The translations under genes were made by a program, and so were the position numbers. The notes beneath the pieces are model-generated. The model saw only the letters and a program-made list of their open reading frames with translations, searched no databases and was not told where the DNA came from. A stretch of DNA of 64,000 nt from Pontibacillus chungwhensis BH030062. Lineage in GTDB: Bacteria; Bacillota; Bacilli; Bacillales; BH030062. The DNA is taken from assembly GCF_000770675.1 (NCBI RefSeq), contig NZ_AVBG01000001.1, forward strand, positions 62,001 to 126,000. The letters are read 5' to 3'. Each line of letters starts with the position of its first letter. The first letter of the stretch is position 1. Shown here one piece after another: positions 57,072 to 64,000 of the stretch.

Positions 57072-57449
57072 ATGGATCCAAGAATCCACTCGTTACAATC
57101 TCATCCTCCACTAACCATTTCTAGCACCAAAAGAACACCTGCTGAAAATGGAAATGCCTCTTTTAAGAGTGTGTTACAGCAAGAACTATCCGGTATTAAG
57201 TTGAGTAAACATGCCCAACTACGATTGAAAGAGAGAAATCTTTACATATCTGAAGCAGAATGGGTGAAGATGGAGGAACGTATGCGGGAAGCTAAACAAA
57301 AAGGGGTTACTGATTCACTTATTCTTATGAAAGATAAGGCGCTTGTTGTGAGTACAAAAAACAATACTGTTATTACAGCAATGAATAAACAAGAAGCACA
57401 GTCACAAATTTTCACGAATATAAACGGAACAATTGTTATGGAAGACTAG
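57072..57449 (+). CDS. Flagellar operon protein of the TIGR02530 type
   Basis: 125-residue protein with the conserved core LSKHAQLRLKERNLYISEAE (near residues 44-63) and a C-terminal ALVVSTKNNTVITAMNKQEA, as in the small flagellar operon protein found between flgD and the hook gene in many Firmicutes. Function unknown. AAGAAGGAGGTAAC before ATG. Confidence 0.85.
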   Translation: MDPRIHSLQSHPPLTISSTKRTPAENGNASFKSVLQQELSGIKLSKHAQLRLKERNLYISEAEWVKMEERMREAKQKGVTDSLILMKDKALVVSTKNNTVITAMNKQEAQSQIFTNINGTIVMED

Positions 57450-57472
57450 GGCTGGACCTGCGGGAGGCCTGA

Positions 57473-57520
57473 TCACTGCGGACTGAATGATGCAGTGAGG
57501 TAATGGTTCTATTAAAAACC
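57473..57520 (+). promoter_or_regulatory. Two hairpins in the leader of flgE
   Basis: TCACTGC/GCAGTGA (57473-57498), and a short GGTT/AACC (57505-57520) that ends just before AAAGGGA, the flgE Shine-Dalgarno sequence. Locally GC-rich compared with the operon. Function unknown. Confidence 0.35.
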
Positions 57521-57538
57521 GAAAGGGATGAATGTTAC

Positions 57539-58336
57539 ATGTTACGTTCAATGTACGCTGGTATTTCAGGGATGAAAGGTATGCAAACGAAGTTAGATAC
57601 GATTGGGAATAATATCGCAAATGTGAACACCTCAGGTTACAAGAAAGGCCGCGTGACGTTTCAGGATATGATGAGTCAAAGTGTATCTCCAGCAGAAGCA
57701 CCAGCAGGGGGCTTAGGAGGTAAAAACCCTTCCCAAGTTGGACTTGGATCCCAACTAGGGTCAATCGATAATATCTACACCCAAGGAAATCGCCAAACTA
57801 CTAACCGACCTCTTGATCTATCGATAGAAGGGGATGGAATGTTTGAAGTTAGAGATGGGAATGAAAGTTACTACACAAGGGCTGGTAACTTCTACTTAGA
57901 CAATAACGGAGATATTGTCAACAATGAAGGAATGTATTTATCTGATAATCAAGGTGCAACGATTAATATCCCTCCAAATGCTGAGAGTTTCAGTATACAG
58001 TCAAATGGAACGGTAAGTTATATTACTCCTGGTAATGCTACCCCCCAAACAGCTGGGCCTGTAGGATTAATGAAATTTTCAAACCCGGGTGGACTAGAGA
58101 AAGTTGGAAGCAATGCTTACAGGGCCACTACAAACTCTGGAGCTGCAGCAAACCTCTCTCAACCTGGGGCAAATGGTACTGGTTCTCTAGTATCTGGGTC
58201 TCTTGAGATGTCCAATGTTGATCTAGCAGAAGAATTTACGGAAATGATAACAGCTCAACGTGGCTTTCAGGCAAACACACGTATTATTACAACGTCTGAT
58301 GAGATTCTACAGGAACTAGTGAATCTGAAACGATAA
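57539..58336 (+). CDS. flgE: Flagellar hook protein FlgE
   Basis: Hook subunit of the short B. subtilis type, 265 residues. Begins MLRSMYAGISGMKGMQTKLD, with IGNNIANVNTSGYKKGRVTF; ends with DLAEEFTEMITAQRGFQANT, the polymerisation helices. FlgG-like rod proteins are similar, but operon place and B. subtilis-like sequence favour the hook. ATG 57539 after AAAGGGA; an upstream GTG/ATG extension lacks support. Confidence 0.9.
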   Translation: MLRSMYAGISGMKGMQTKLDTIGNNIANVNTSGYKKGRVTFQDMMSQSVSPAEAPAGGLGGKNPSQVGLGSQLGSIDNIYTQGNRQTTNRPLDLSIEGDGMFEVRDGNESYYTRAGNFYLDNNGDIVNNEGMYLSDNQGATINIPPNAESFSIQSNGTVSYITPGNATPQTAGPVGLMKFSNPGGLEKVGSNAYRATTNSGAAANLSQPGANGTGSLVSGSLEMSNVDLAEEFTEMITAQRGFQANTRIITTSDEILQELVNLKR

Positions 58337-58360
58337 AAAGGTTTAATCCTGACTAAAAAG

Positions 58361-58402
58361 GGAGGTAGAGGGGCGTTTTATACGTCTCTCTCATACATAA
58401 TG
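58361..58402 (+). promoter_or_regulatory. swrD ribosome-binding site with an intervening hairpin
   Basis: GGAGGT at 58361-58366 is the only Shine-Dalgarno sequence, 33 bases from ATG 58400. Between them lies a 10-bp stem: AGAGGGGCGT (58367-58376), TTTAT loop, ACGTCTCTCT (58382-58391), with two G-T pairs. Folding leaves 8 bases (58392-58399), an ideal spacing. Confidence 0.7.
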
Positions 58403-58615
58403 ATTTCATTAACTCGATTAAATGGTGATTCATTTACTTTGAATGCAATTTACATAGAACAAATTCAAGCTTATCCAGATACCACCATTACATTAACTAA
58501 TGGGCGGAAGCTTCTTGTTCGTGAGAAAGAAGACGAAGTGACTACGTTAACCAAACAGTTCTACAGACAGATTGGACTAGCTACTATTAGCGTAAATCAA
58601 AAGGAGGGATCATAA
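58400..58615 (+). CDS. swrD: Flagellar protein SwrD (FlbD family)
   Basis: 71-residue FlbD/SwrD protein: MISLTRLNGDSFTLNAIYIE, then QAYPDTTITLTNGRKLLVRE. In B. subtilis SwrD raises flagellar motor power and is required for swarming. The start ATG is fixed by family alignment; no other start codon lies in the frame close upstream. Precedes fliL by one base. Confidence 0.92.
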   Translation: MISLTRLNGDSFTLNAIYIEQIQAYPDTTITLTNGRKLLVREKEDEVTTLTKQFYRQIGLATISVNQKEGS

Positions 58616-58616
58616 C

Positions 58617-59033
58617 TTGAACCCGAAAATTCTAAAAGCAATGGTAATCAGTCTTGTAGTAATCACTGTAGGAGGAGTGGTTGCGCTTATATTAGTCTTG
58701 AATTCTAGTACTCAAGCAAGTGATGAACCAACGATTGACGAATTAAGAGAATATTCGATTGAAACAGATGAACTTACGACTGATTTACAAAACGATCGTT
58801 TTGTTCGTATTCAATTTAGGATTGTAACAGATAGTAAAGACGCTAAAGAAGAGTTAGAAAAACGGGACTTCCAATTAAAGAATATCTTAATTAAGCAATT
58901 ATCTCCTATGAATGAAGAAGAATTTAAATCAGGGGTCGAAAGTTTAGAAGGAACACTTAAGACCCGCTTGAACGAACTTATGACAGAAGGTGTTGTGACG
59001 GAAGTCTACACCATTAAGAAAGTATTGCAATAA
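58617..59033 (+). CDS. fliL: Flagellar basal-body-associated protein FliL
   Basis: Stator-associated membrane protein. One membrane helix (about residues 8-30) followed by an extracytoplasmic SPFH-like domain ending VTEVYTIKKVLQ. 138 residues. TTG start with AAGGAGGGA eight bases before. Confidence 0.93.
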   Translation: MNPKILKAMVISLVVITVGGVVALILVLNSSTQASDEPTIDELREYSIETDELTTDLQNDRFVRIQFRIVTDSKDAKEELEKRDFQLKNILIKQLSPMNEEEFKSGVESLEGTLKTRLNELMTEGVVTEVYTIKKVLQ

Positions 59034-59067
59034 TAAATATGAAGAGCACCTGATTGGAGGTGACGTT

Positions 59068-60069
59068 TTGGCAGAGGAAGTTCTCTCTCAAAATGAGATT
59101 GATGCATTGTTATCCGCAATCTCGACAGGGGAAATGGATGCAGATGATTTAAAAAAGGAAGAGAAAGAAAGAAAAGTGCGCGTGTATGATTTCAAAAGAG
59201 CCTTAAGGTTCTCGAAAGATCAGATCAGAAGCTTAGGTAGAATACATGAGAATTTCGCGCGACTATTAACGACATATTTTTCAGCTCAGTTAAGAACGTA
59301 CATTCACATTTCTGTTGCTTCGGTTGATCAAATTCCTTATGAAGAGTTTATAAGATCCATTCCCAAAATGACGATATTGAATGTGTTTTCAGTAGAACCT
59401 TTAGATGGGAGGATCTTACTTGAGGCGAATCCCAACATTGCGTACGCCATGCTTGACCGCGTTTTAGGTGGTAAGGGCGTCAGTGTAAACAAAGTTGAAA
59501 GTTTAACTGAAATCGAAACCAATATCATGTCCCAACTTTTTGAGAAGGCAATTGATAATCTACAAGAGGCCTGGAGTTCTGTGGTGGACATTAACCCAGA
59601 ATTGGAAGAATTTGAAGTGAATCCGCAATTCCTTCAAATGGTTTCTCCAAATGAAACAGTGGTTGTTATATCCTTGAACACAGAAATCGGTGAATCTTCG
59701 GGAATGATTAATATATGCATTCCGCATGTAGTATTAGAACCCATAATACCGAAGTTATCTGTACACTATTGGATGCAAACGCAGGCACCTCAAGAGACGA
59801 GTACTGAGGAGTATCAGTCACTTTCCAAAACGATTGAAAAAGCTGAGGTAGATGTCAAAGCCTTACTAGGTGAGTCTAAAATAACAGTAGACGAGCTTTA
59901 TCATCTAGCAAAAGACGATGTGATTCAGTTAGATCAACTGATTGATGATCCATTAAGAATACAAGTAGACGAAGAAACTAAGTTCTTAGCACAGCCTGGA
60001 CAAATTAAAAAGAAAGTAGCTGTGCAAATATTAGACGAATACCAAGGGGGGGACGATGATGATGAGTGA
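59068..60069 (+). CDS. fliM: Flagellar motor switch protein FliM
   Basis: C-ring protein binding phospho-CheY through its N-terminus, LSQNEIDALLSAI. Middle CheC-like domain (FKRALRFSKDQIRSLGRIHE; MLDRVLGGKG) and a C-terminal SpoA domain (VDVKALLGESKITVDELYHL). 333 residues. TTG start after GGAGGTGACGTT. Overlaps fliY by 14 bases. Confidence 0.96.
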   Translation: MAEEVLSQNEIDALLSAISTGEMDADDLKKEEKERKVRVYDFKRALRFSKDQIRSLGRIHENFARLLTTYFSAQLRTYIHISVASVDQIPYEEFIRSIPKMTILNVFSVEPLDGRILLEANPNIAYAMLDRVLGGKGVSVNKVESLTEIETNIMSQLFEKAIDNLQEAWSSVVDINPELEEFEVNPQFLQMVSPNETVVVISLNTEIGESSGMINICIPHVVLEPIIPKLSVHYWMQTQAPQETSTEEYQSLSKTIEKAEVDVKALLGESKITVDELYHLAKDDVIQLDQLIDDPLRIQVDEETKFLAQPGQIKKKVAVQILDEYQGGDDDDE

Positions 60070-61279
60070 CGATATGCTGTCCCAAGATGAAATAGATGCT
60101 CTATTAAATGGGACTGCAGATACAAGTAATATGAATAAACAACAACCCTCAACCGAGGAATATTTAAGTTCATTAGAGCAAGATGCGCTGGGTGAGATTG
60201 GAAATATATCATTTGGTAGCTCTGCCACTGCTTTATCAAGCCTATTAATGCAAAAGGTGGACATCACAACACCAACAATCTCCATCATGAAGCGATCCAA
60301 TTTGGCGGATGAATTTCCTGAACCGAATGTCGCGATTCAGGTCGAATATACAGAAGGTTTTTCAGGCATGAACTTACTGGTGATTCAGCAAAGTGATGCA
60401 GCGATTATCGCAGACTTAATGCTCGGTGGGGATGGGACTTCACCTTCTGAAGAAATGAATGAAATTCATCTTAGTGCCGTACAAGAAGCCATGAATCAAA
60501 TGATGGGTTCGGCTGCGACAAGTATGTCTACGGTATTTAATAAAAAGGTTGATATTTCACCGCCAAGTATTGACTTGCTTCATGTGAGAGAAGGAGAAGG
60601 TACAGAACAAATACCTGATGAAGATTTAGTTAATGTTAGTTTTCAAATTAAAGTTGGAGACTTAATAGATTCTAGAATTATGCAAGTGTTGCCTATTGAC
60701 TTTGCCAGGGAGTTGGTAGATCAATTGTTAAACCCTCCTTCTGAAGAGGGCGATATCTTAGACCAAAAAGAAACACAACAAGAACCAAAACCCGCTAATG
60801 AAATAGATAAAGGGAGTTCATCTGATTCAGCTACATATCAGCAGACTTACGAAGATGCTTCACACCATCAACCTTCTGCTCACTATATGTCTCAGTCGCA
60901 AGAGACTCCTTCTCAAAGAGAAACACAGTATATGGGAGGGATGAGCCAAGAAGATTCAAGTCAGGTTCAACAAGCAGTGTTTAGTCAATTTGAACCAACA
61001 GCTCTCCATCAACAAGAAAAGCGTAATCTTGATATGCTTATGGATATACCTCTAAAAGTCACAGTAGAATTAGGACGTACGAAGCGGACGATAAAAGACA
61101 TTCTTGAACTCTCATCTGGTTCAATAGTAGAGCTTGATAAACTAGCAGGTGAACCAGTTGATATACTTGTTAATGATAAACCAATTGCTCAAGGTGAAGT
61201 GGTTGTGATTGATGAAAACTTTGGTGTTCGGGTAACTGAAATACTAAGTCAACAAGAGCGATTGAGAAAATTACAATAG
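60056..61279 (+). CDS. fliY: Flagellar motor switch phosphatase FliY
   Basis: CheC-FliN fusion of Gram-positive bacteria that dephosphorylates CheY-P at the motor. N-terminal CheY-binding MLSQDEIDALLNG. Two CheC active-site helices are seen in LGEIGNISFGSSATALSSLL and VQEAMNQMMGSAATSMSTVF, each with the E-x-x-N pattern. A Gln/Ser-rich linker (about 230-320) leads to the FliN domain (MLMDIPLKVTVELGRTKRTI). 407 residues. Starts within fliM. Confidence 0.95.
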   Translation: MMMSDDMLSQDEIDALLNGTADTSNMNKQQPSTEEYLSSLEQDALGEIGNISFGSSATALSSLLMQKVDITTPTISIMKRSNLADEFPEPNVAIQVEYTEGFSGMNLLVIQQSDAAIIADLMLGGDGTSPSEEMNEIHLSAVQEAMNQMMGSAATSMSTVFNKKVDISPPSIDLLHVREGEGTEQIPDEDLVNVSFQIKVGDLIDSRIMQVLPIDFARELVDQLLNPPSEEGDILDQKETQQEPKPANEIDKGSSSDSATYQQTYEDASHHQPSAHYMSQSQETPSQRETQYMGGMSQEDSSQVQQAVFSQFEPTALHQQEKRNLDMLMDIPLKVTVELGRTKRTIKDILELSSGSIVELDKLAGEPVDILVNDKPIAQGEVVVIDENFGVRVTEILSQQERLRKLQ

Positions 61280-61299
61280 TAATTATTAGGAGGATCTAA

Positions 61300-61662
61300 A
61301 TGGCCAGTAAAATTTTAATTGTAGACGACGCAGCATTTATGAGAATGATGATTAAAGACATTTTAACGAAGAATGGATTTGAGGTAGTAGGAGAAGCTCA
61401 AGACGGAAGTGAAGCAGTGGATAAATATAAAGAACTGCAACCTGATCTTATCACGATGGATATCACAATGCCTGAAATGGATGGAATCTCTGCCCTTAAA
61501 GAAATAAAGGGGATGAATGCTGATGCTAAGATCATTATGTGCTCTGCAATGGGGCAGCAAGCGATGGTTATTGATGCCATTCAAGCCGGAGCAAAAGACT
61601 TCATTGTAAAGCCATTCCAAGCAGACCGAGTACTTGAAGCAATTAATAAAGCATTAGCTTAA
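61300..61662 (+). CDS. cheY: Chemotaxis response regulator CheY
   Basis: Single receiver domain, 120 residues. Asp9/Asp10 metal site, phosphoacceptor Asp54 in LITMDITMPEMDG, Ser82 in IMCSAMG and Lys104 in IVKPF. AGGAGGATCTAA before ATG. Between fliY and fliZ as in B. subtilis. Confidence 0.97.
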   Translation: MASKILIVDDAAFMRMMIKDILTKNGFEVVGEAQDGSEAVDKYKELQPDLITMDITMPEMDGISALKEIKGMNADAKIIMCSAMGQQAMVIDAIQAGAKDFIVKPFQADRVLEAINKALA

Positions 61663-61674
61663 ATAGGAGGAAGT

Positions 61675-62352
61675 ATGACTAAGCAGTTATTTATTTGGGT
61701 GAGTACCCTCGTCATCATTACGGTATTGTGGCCAACATCAATGAATTTATCTGCACAACCAAGTGTAGAAACATGCATAGAAAATCCAGCCCTTGAAGGA
61801 TGTGGGGATTACGATTCATCTAAAGAAAAAGGAGAAGAGGAAGAACAAAAGACCTCTTCTTCGCCTGCTTCCTCTGAGAGTTCAATTATTTTAGATTTAG
61901 TAAAGATTGTACTGGCTCTTGCTTTCATTGTTTTTTTAATCTATATGTTATTGAAATTTATGAATAAACGAAATAAAAGCATACACCCTTCTAAAGCTAT
62001 GGAAAATATGGGAGGGGTGCCTTTAGGTCAGCAAAAATCATTACAAATTGTCCGCATTGGCCAACATTTCTATGCAATTGGTGTAGGAGAGAACGTGGAG
62101 CTAGTAACAGAAATTACGGATGAGAGCACGATAAAAGAATTAACGAAGAATAATGAAGCGGAATCTGAAAGCTTTTCACCAGCACTGTTAAAGCAGCTGT
62201 TGCCACAGAAGAAAAAAGAGGCTAGTTATAATAAAAGCTATCAAAATCAATCGTTTCAAAAACTTTTTCAATCAGAACTTTCTTCTTTAAAGGAACGGAG
62301 ACAGCAACTTATAGAAGCGGAAAAGAAAAAGAAAGAGGATTCAAATGAATGA
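61675..62352 (+). CDS. fliZ: Flagellar biosynthesis protein FliZ/FliO
   Basis: Export-gate assembly factor of the FliO family. N-terminal signal-like helix (LFIWVSTLVIITVLWPTSMN), two cysteines in an acidic linker, a membrane helix (about 76-97, IILDLVKIVLALAFIVFLIY), and the FliO core MGGVPLGQQKSLQIVRIGQH. Basic, coiled C-terminus. 225 residues. Overlaps fliP by eight bases. Confidence 0.9.
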   Translation: MTKQLFIWVSTLVIITVLWPTSMNLSAQPSVETCIENPALEGCGDYDSSKEKGEEEEQKTSSSPASSESSIILDLVKIVLALAFIVFLIYMLLKFMNKRNKSIHPSKAMENMGGVPLGQQKSLQIVRIGQHFYAIGVGENVELVTEITDESTIKELTKNNEAESESFSPALLKQLLPQKKKEASYNKSYQNQSFQKLFQSELSSLKERRQQLIEAEKKKKEDSNE

Positions 62353-63010
62353 ATTTATAAATCTATTTGCAGACTCAGATCCAGCAAATGTAGCCACATC
62401 TGTAAAGCTTCTATTGGTACTAACGGTTCTCTCTATAGCTCCGGGGATTTTGGTTCTTATGACAAGTTTTACAAGAATTATTATTGTTCTATCGTTTGTT
62501 CGTACATCACTGGCAACACAACAAATGCCTCCAAACCAAGTCTTAGTAGGATTAGCCTTGTTTTTGTCTTTCTTTGTGATGGCCCCTACACTACAAGAAG
62601 TGAATGAAGAAGCTCTCACTCCTTTGTTTAATGAAGATATTACTTTAGAAGAAGCTTATCAGAATGCTAGTGAGCCAATGAAAGAGTTTATGGCCAAACA
62701 CACAAGGGAGAAAGACCTTGCACTGTTTATGAACTATGCTCAAATGGAAAAACCAGAAAGCGTACAGGATATTCCCTTAACTACTATGGTTCCGGCTTTT
62801 GCTATTAGTGAGTTGAAAACGGCTTTTCAAATGGGGTTTATGATATTTGTTCCCTTCCTTGTGATTGATATGGCTGTTGCAAGTATCCTTATGTCAATGG
62901 GGATGATGATGTTACCTCCTGTAATGATTTCACTTCCGTTTAAGATTTTGCTTTTTGTTCTTGTGGATGGGTGGTATCTCATTATGCAGTCACTTCTAGA
63001 AGGATTTTAA
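62345..63010 (+). CDS. fliP: Flagellar export gate protein FliP
   Basis: Gate subunit with four membrane helices. TSFTRIIIVLSFVRTSLATQ, QMPPNQVLVGLALFLSFFVM and the end FVLVDGWYLIMQSLLEGF are FliP hallmarks. 221 residues. Confidence 0.97.
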   Translation: MNEFINLFADSDPANVATSVKLLLVLTVLSIAPGILVLMTSFTRIIIVLSFVRTSLATQQMPPNQVLVGLALFLSFFVMAPTLQEVNEEALTPLFNEDITLEEAYQNASEPMKEFMAKHTREKDLALFMNYAQMEKPESVQDIPLTTMVPAFAISELKTAFQMGFMIFVPFLVIDMAVASILMSMGMMMLPPVMISLPFKILLFVLVDGWYLIMQSLLEGF

Positions 63011-63031
63011 GATAGGAAGGGTGATCAATAG

Positions 63032-63301
63032 ATGAATAGTCAGTTTGTTATATCACTAGCTGAAAAAGGTGTAGTAACCGTTCTCACCATTACAGGACCA
63101 TTACTCATATTGGCATTATCCGTAGGCTTACTTGTTTCTATATTCCAGGCCACCACACAAATTCAAGAACAAACACTTGCCTTTATTCCGAAGATCGTTG
63201 CTGTTATGGGCGGACTTGTTTTTTTTGGTCCATGGATGTTAACTAGAATGGTAGAATTTACAGCTACTATTTTTGAGAACTTGAACCAGTTTGTAGGGTA
63301 A
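63032..63301 (+). CDS. fliQ: Flagellar export gate protein FliQ
   Basis: Two-helix gate subunit of 89 residues. GLLVSIFQATTQIQEQTLAF and FIPKIVAVMGGLVFFGPWML match FliQ. AGGAAGGGTGATCAATAG before ATG. Confidence 0.97.
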   Translation: MNSQFVISLAEKGVVTVLTITGPLLILALSVGLLVSIFQATTQIQEQTLAFIPKIVAVMGGLVFFGPWMLTRMVEFTATIFENLNQFVG

Positions 63302-63303
63302 GA

Positions 63304-64000
63304 ATGGTTAGTTTAATTGACCTAGCGAAAGTGCCTGGACTTTTATTAATATTCATGCGAGTCACAGCATTTTTTGTTACCCTTCCATTGTTTTCGTATC
63401 GGAATATGCCTACTCAGCATAAAATAGGATTTAGTGTGTTTATCGCTTTATTAATGTATTTCACAATTGATGTACCAATTATTCTATTAGATGAAACATT
63501 TATTCTCCTAATTTTAAAAGAAGCGATGGTTGGATTATTAGTGGGGTTTATTGCTTATTTAATATTATCTGCCATTCAAATTGCGGGAGGATTTATTGAC
63601 TTTCAGATGGGGTTTGCAATTGCAAATGTAATCGATCCCCAAACCGGCGTTCAAAGTCCTCTAATTGGACAATATCTATATACATTCACATTGTTGTTTT
63701 TACTAGCTGTAAATGGTCATCACCTATTAATCGATGGAGTTTTTTATAGCTATGAAGTGATTCCCATGGAACAAGTCTTTATACCTTTTGGTGAAGGTTC
63801 TATTGCTGAATTTGTTCTTTTTACTTTTAATAAAATGTTTATAGTAGCTTTCCAGATGGCGATGCCTGTTGTCGGATGCCTATTTTTGGTTGACGTCGCT
63901 TTAGGGATAATTGCGCGTACAGTTCCCCAATTAAACGTTTTCGTAGTGGGTTTACCTTTAAAAATATTTGTAAGTTTTGTAGTCATTATTATTTCATTTG
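63304..64000 (+). CDS. fliR: Flagellar export gate protein FliR (3' truncated by window edge)
   Basis: The frame starting MVSLIDLAKVPGLLLIFMRV is open from ATG 63304 to the end, about 232 residues. FliR features: hydrophobic helices, RVTAFFVTLPLFSYRNMP, GGFIDFQMGFAIANVIDPQ, GHHLLIDGVFYSYEVIP and ARTVPQLNVFVVGLPLKIFV. It starts two bases after fliQ. The last part lies outside the window. Confidence 0.95.
   Translation, partial: MVSLIDLAKVPGLLLIFMRVTAFFVTLPLFSYRNMPTQHKIGFSVFIALLMYFTIDVPIILLDETFILLILKEAMVGLLVGFIAYLILSAIQIAGGFIDFQMGFAIANVIDPQTGVQSPLIGQYLYTFTLLFLLAVNGHHLLIDGVFYSYEVIPMEQVFIPFGEGSIAEFVLFTFNKMFIVAFQMAMPVVGCLFLVDVALGIIARTVPQLNVFVVGLPLKIFVSFVVIIISF

Overview
The window is a chromosomal core segment of a Gram-positive, spore-forming, flagellated member of the Bacillaceae. 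The order priA-fmt-rsmB-stp-prkC-rsgA-rpe-thiN-spoVM-rpmB-yloU-fakA-sdaAB/AA-recG-fapR-plsX-fabD-fabG-acpP-rnc-smc-ftsY-ylxM-ffh-rpsP-khpA-ylqD-rimM-trmD-rplS-lepB-rbgA-rnhB-ylqG-ylqH-sucC-sucD-dprA-topA-xerC-hslV-hslU-codY-flgB...fliR follows the Bacillus subtilis map closely. The acidic protein composition and moderate GC would fit a halotolerant genus of the Halobacillus/Pontibacillus/Virgibacillus type; that placement is inference, not proof.

Layout. 1-9.4 kb: replication restart, initiator tRNA formylation, rRNA methylation, the PASTA kinase/phosphatase pair, ribosome GTPase, pentose phosphate and thiamine enzymes, and the sporulation micropeptide SpoVM. 9.5-12.2 kb: L28, Asp23-like YloU and fatty acid kinase FakA. 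12.2-14 kb: a minus-strand purine permease with a PurR-type box, preceded by repeat DNA. 14-22.2 kb: serine dehydratase, RecG, and the FapR-controlled phospholipid/fatty acid genes followed by acpP and rnc. 22.2-22.7 kb: a repeat remnant and a minus-strand UPF0435 gene. 22.8-33 kb: SMC, SRP (FtsY, YlxM, Ffh), S16/KhpA/RimM/TrmD/L19 and signal peptidase. 33-43 kb: RbgA, RNase HII, the YlqG/YlqH pair, succinyl-CoA synthetase, DprA, topoisomerase I. 43-44 kb: a one-kilobase nest of structured repeats. 44-47.7 kb: XerC-HslVU-CodY. 48 kb to the end: the fla/che operon from flgB into fliR, which the window edge cuts.

Compared with B. subtilis, def is absent between priA and fmt, rlmN between rsmB and stp, and trmFO between topA and xerC; they may lie elsewhere. 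Two minus-strand genes (purine permease, UPF0435) break otherwise conserved gene runs. Structured repeats lie beside most of these breaks, as well as in ffh-rpsP.

Most notable observations: (1) two families of intergenic repeats (A and B) whose copies differ in sequence but keep complementary arms, with one B copy nested inside an A copy; (2) a swrD ribosome-binding site in which a 10-bp hairpin sits exactly between the Shine-Dalgarno sequence and AUG, leaving 8 unpaired bases; (3) an overlapping pair of genes related to the C-terminal domains of FliK and FlhB, outside the flagellar operon; (4) an RbgA with MKRD in place of the usual NKxD motif; (5) an HslV whose N-terminal extension lacks the serine of the B. 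subtilis protein.
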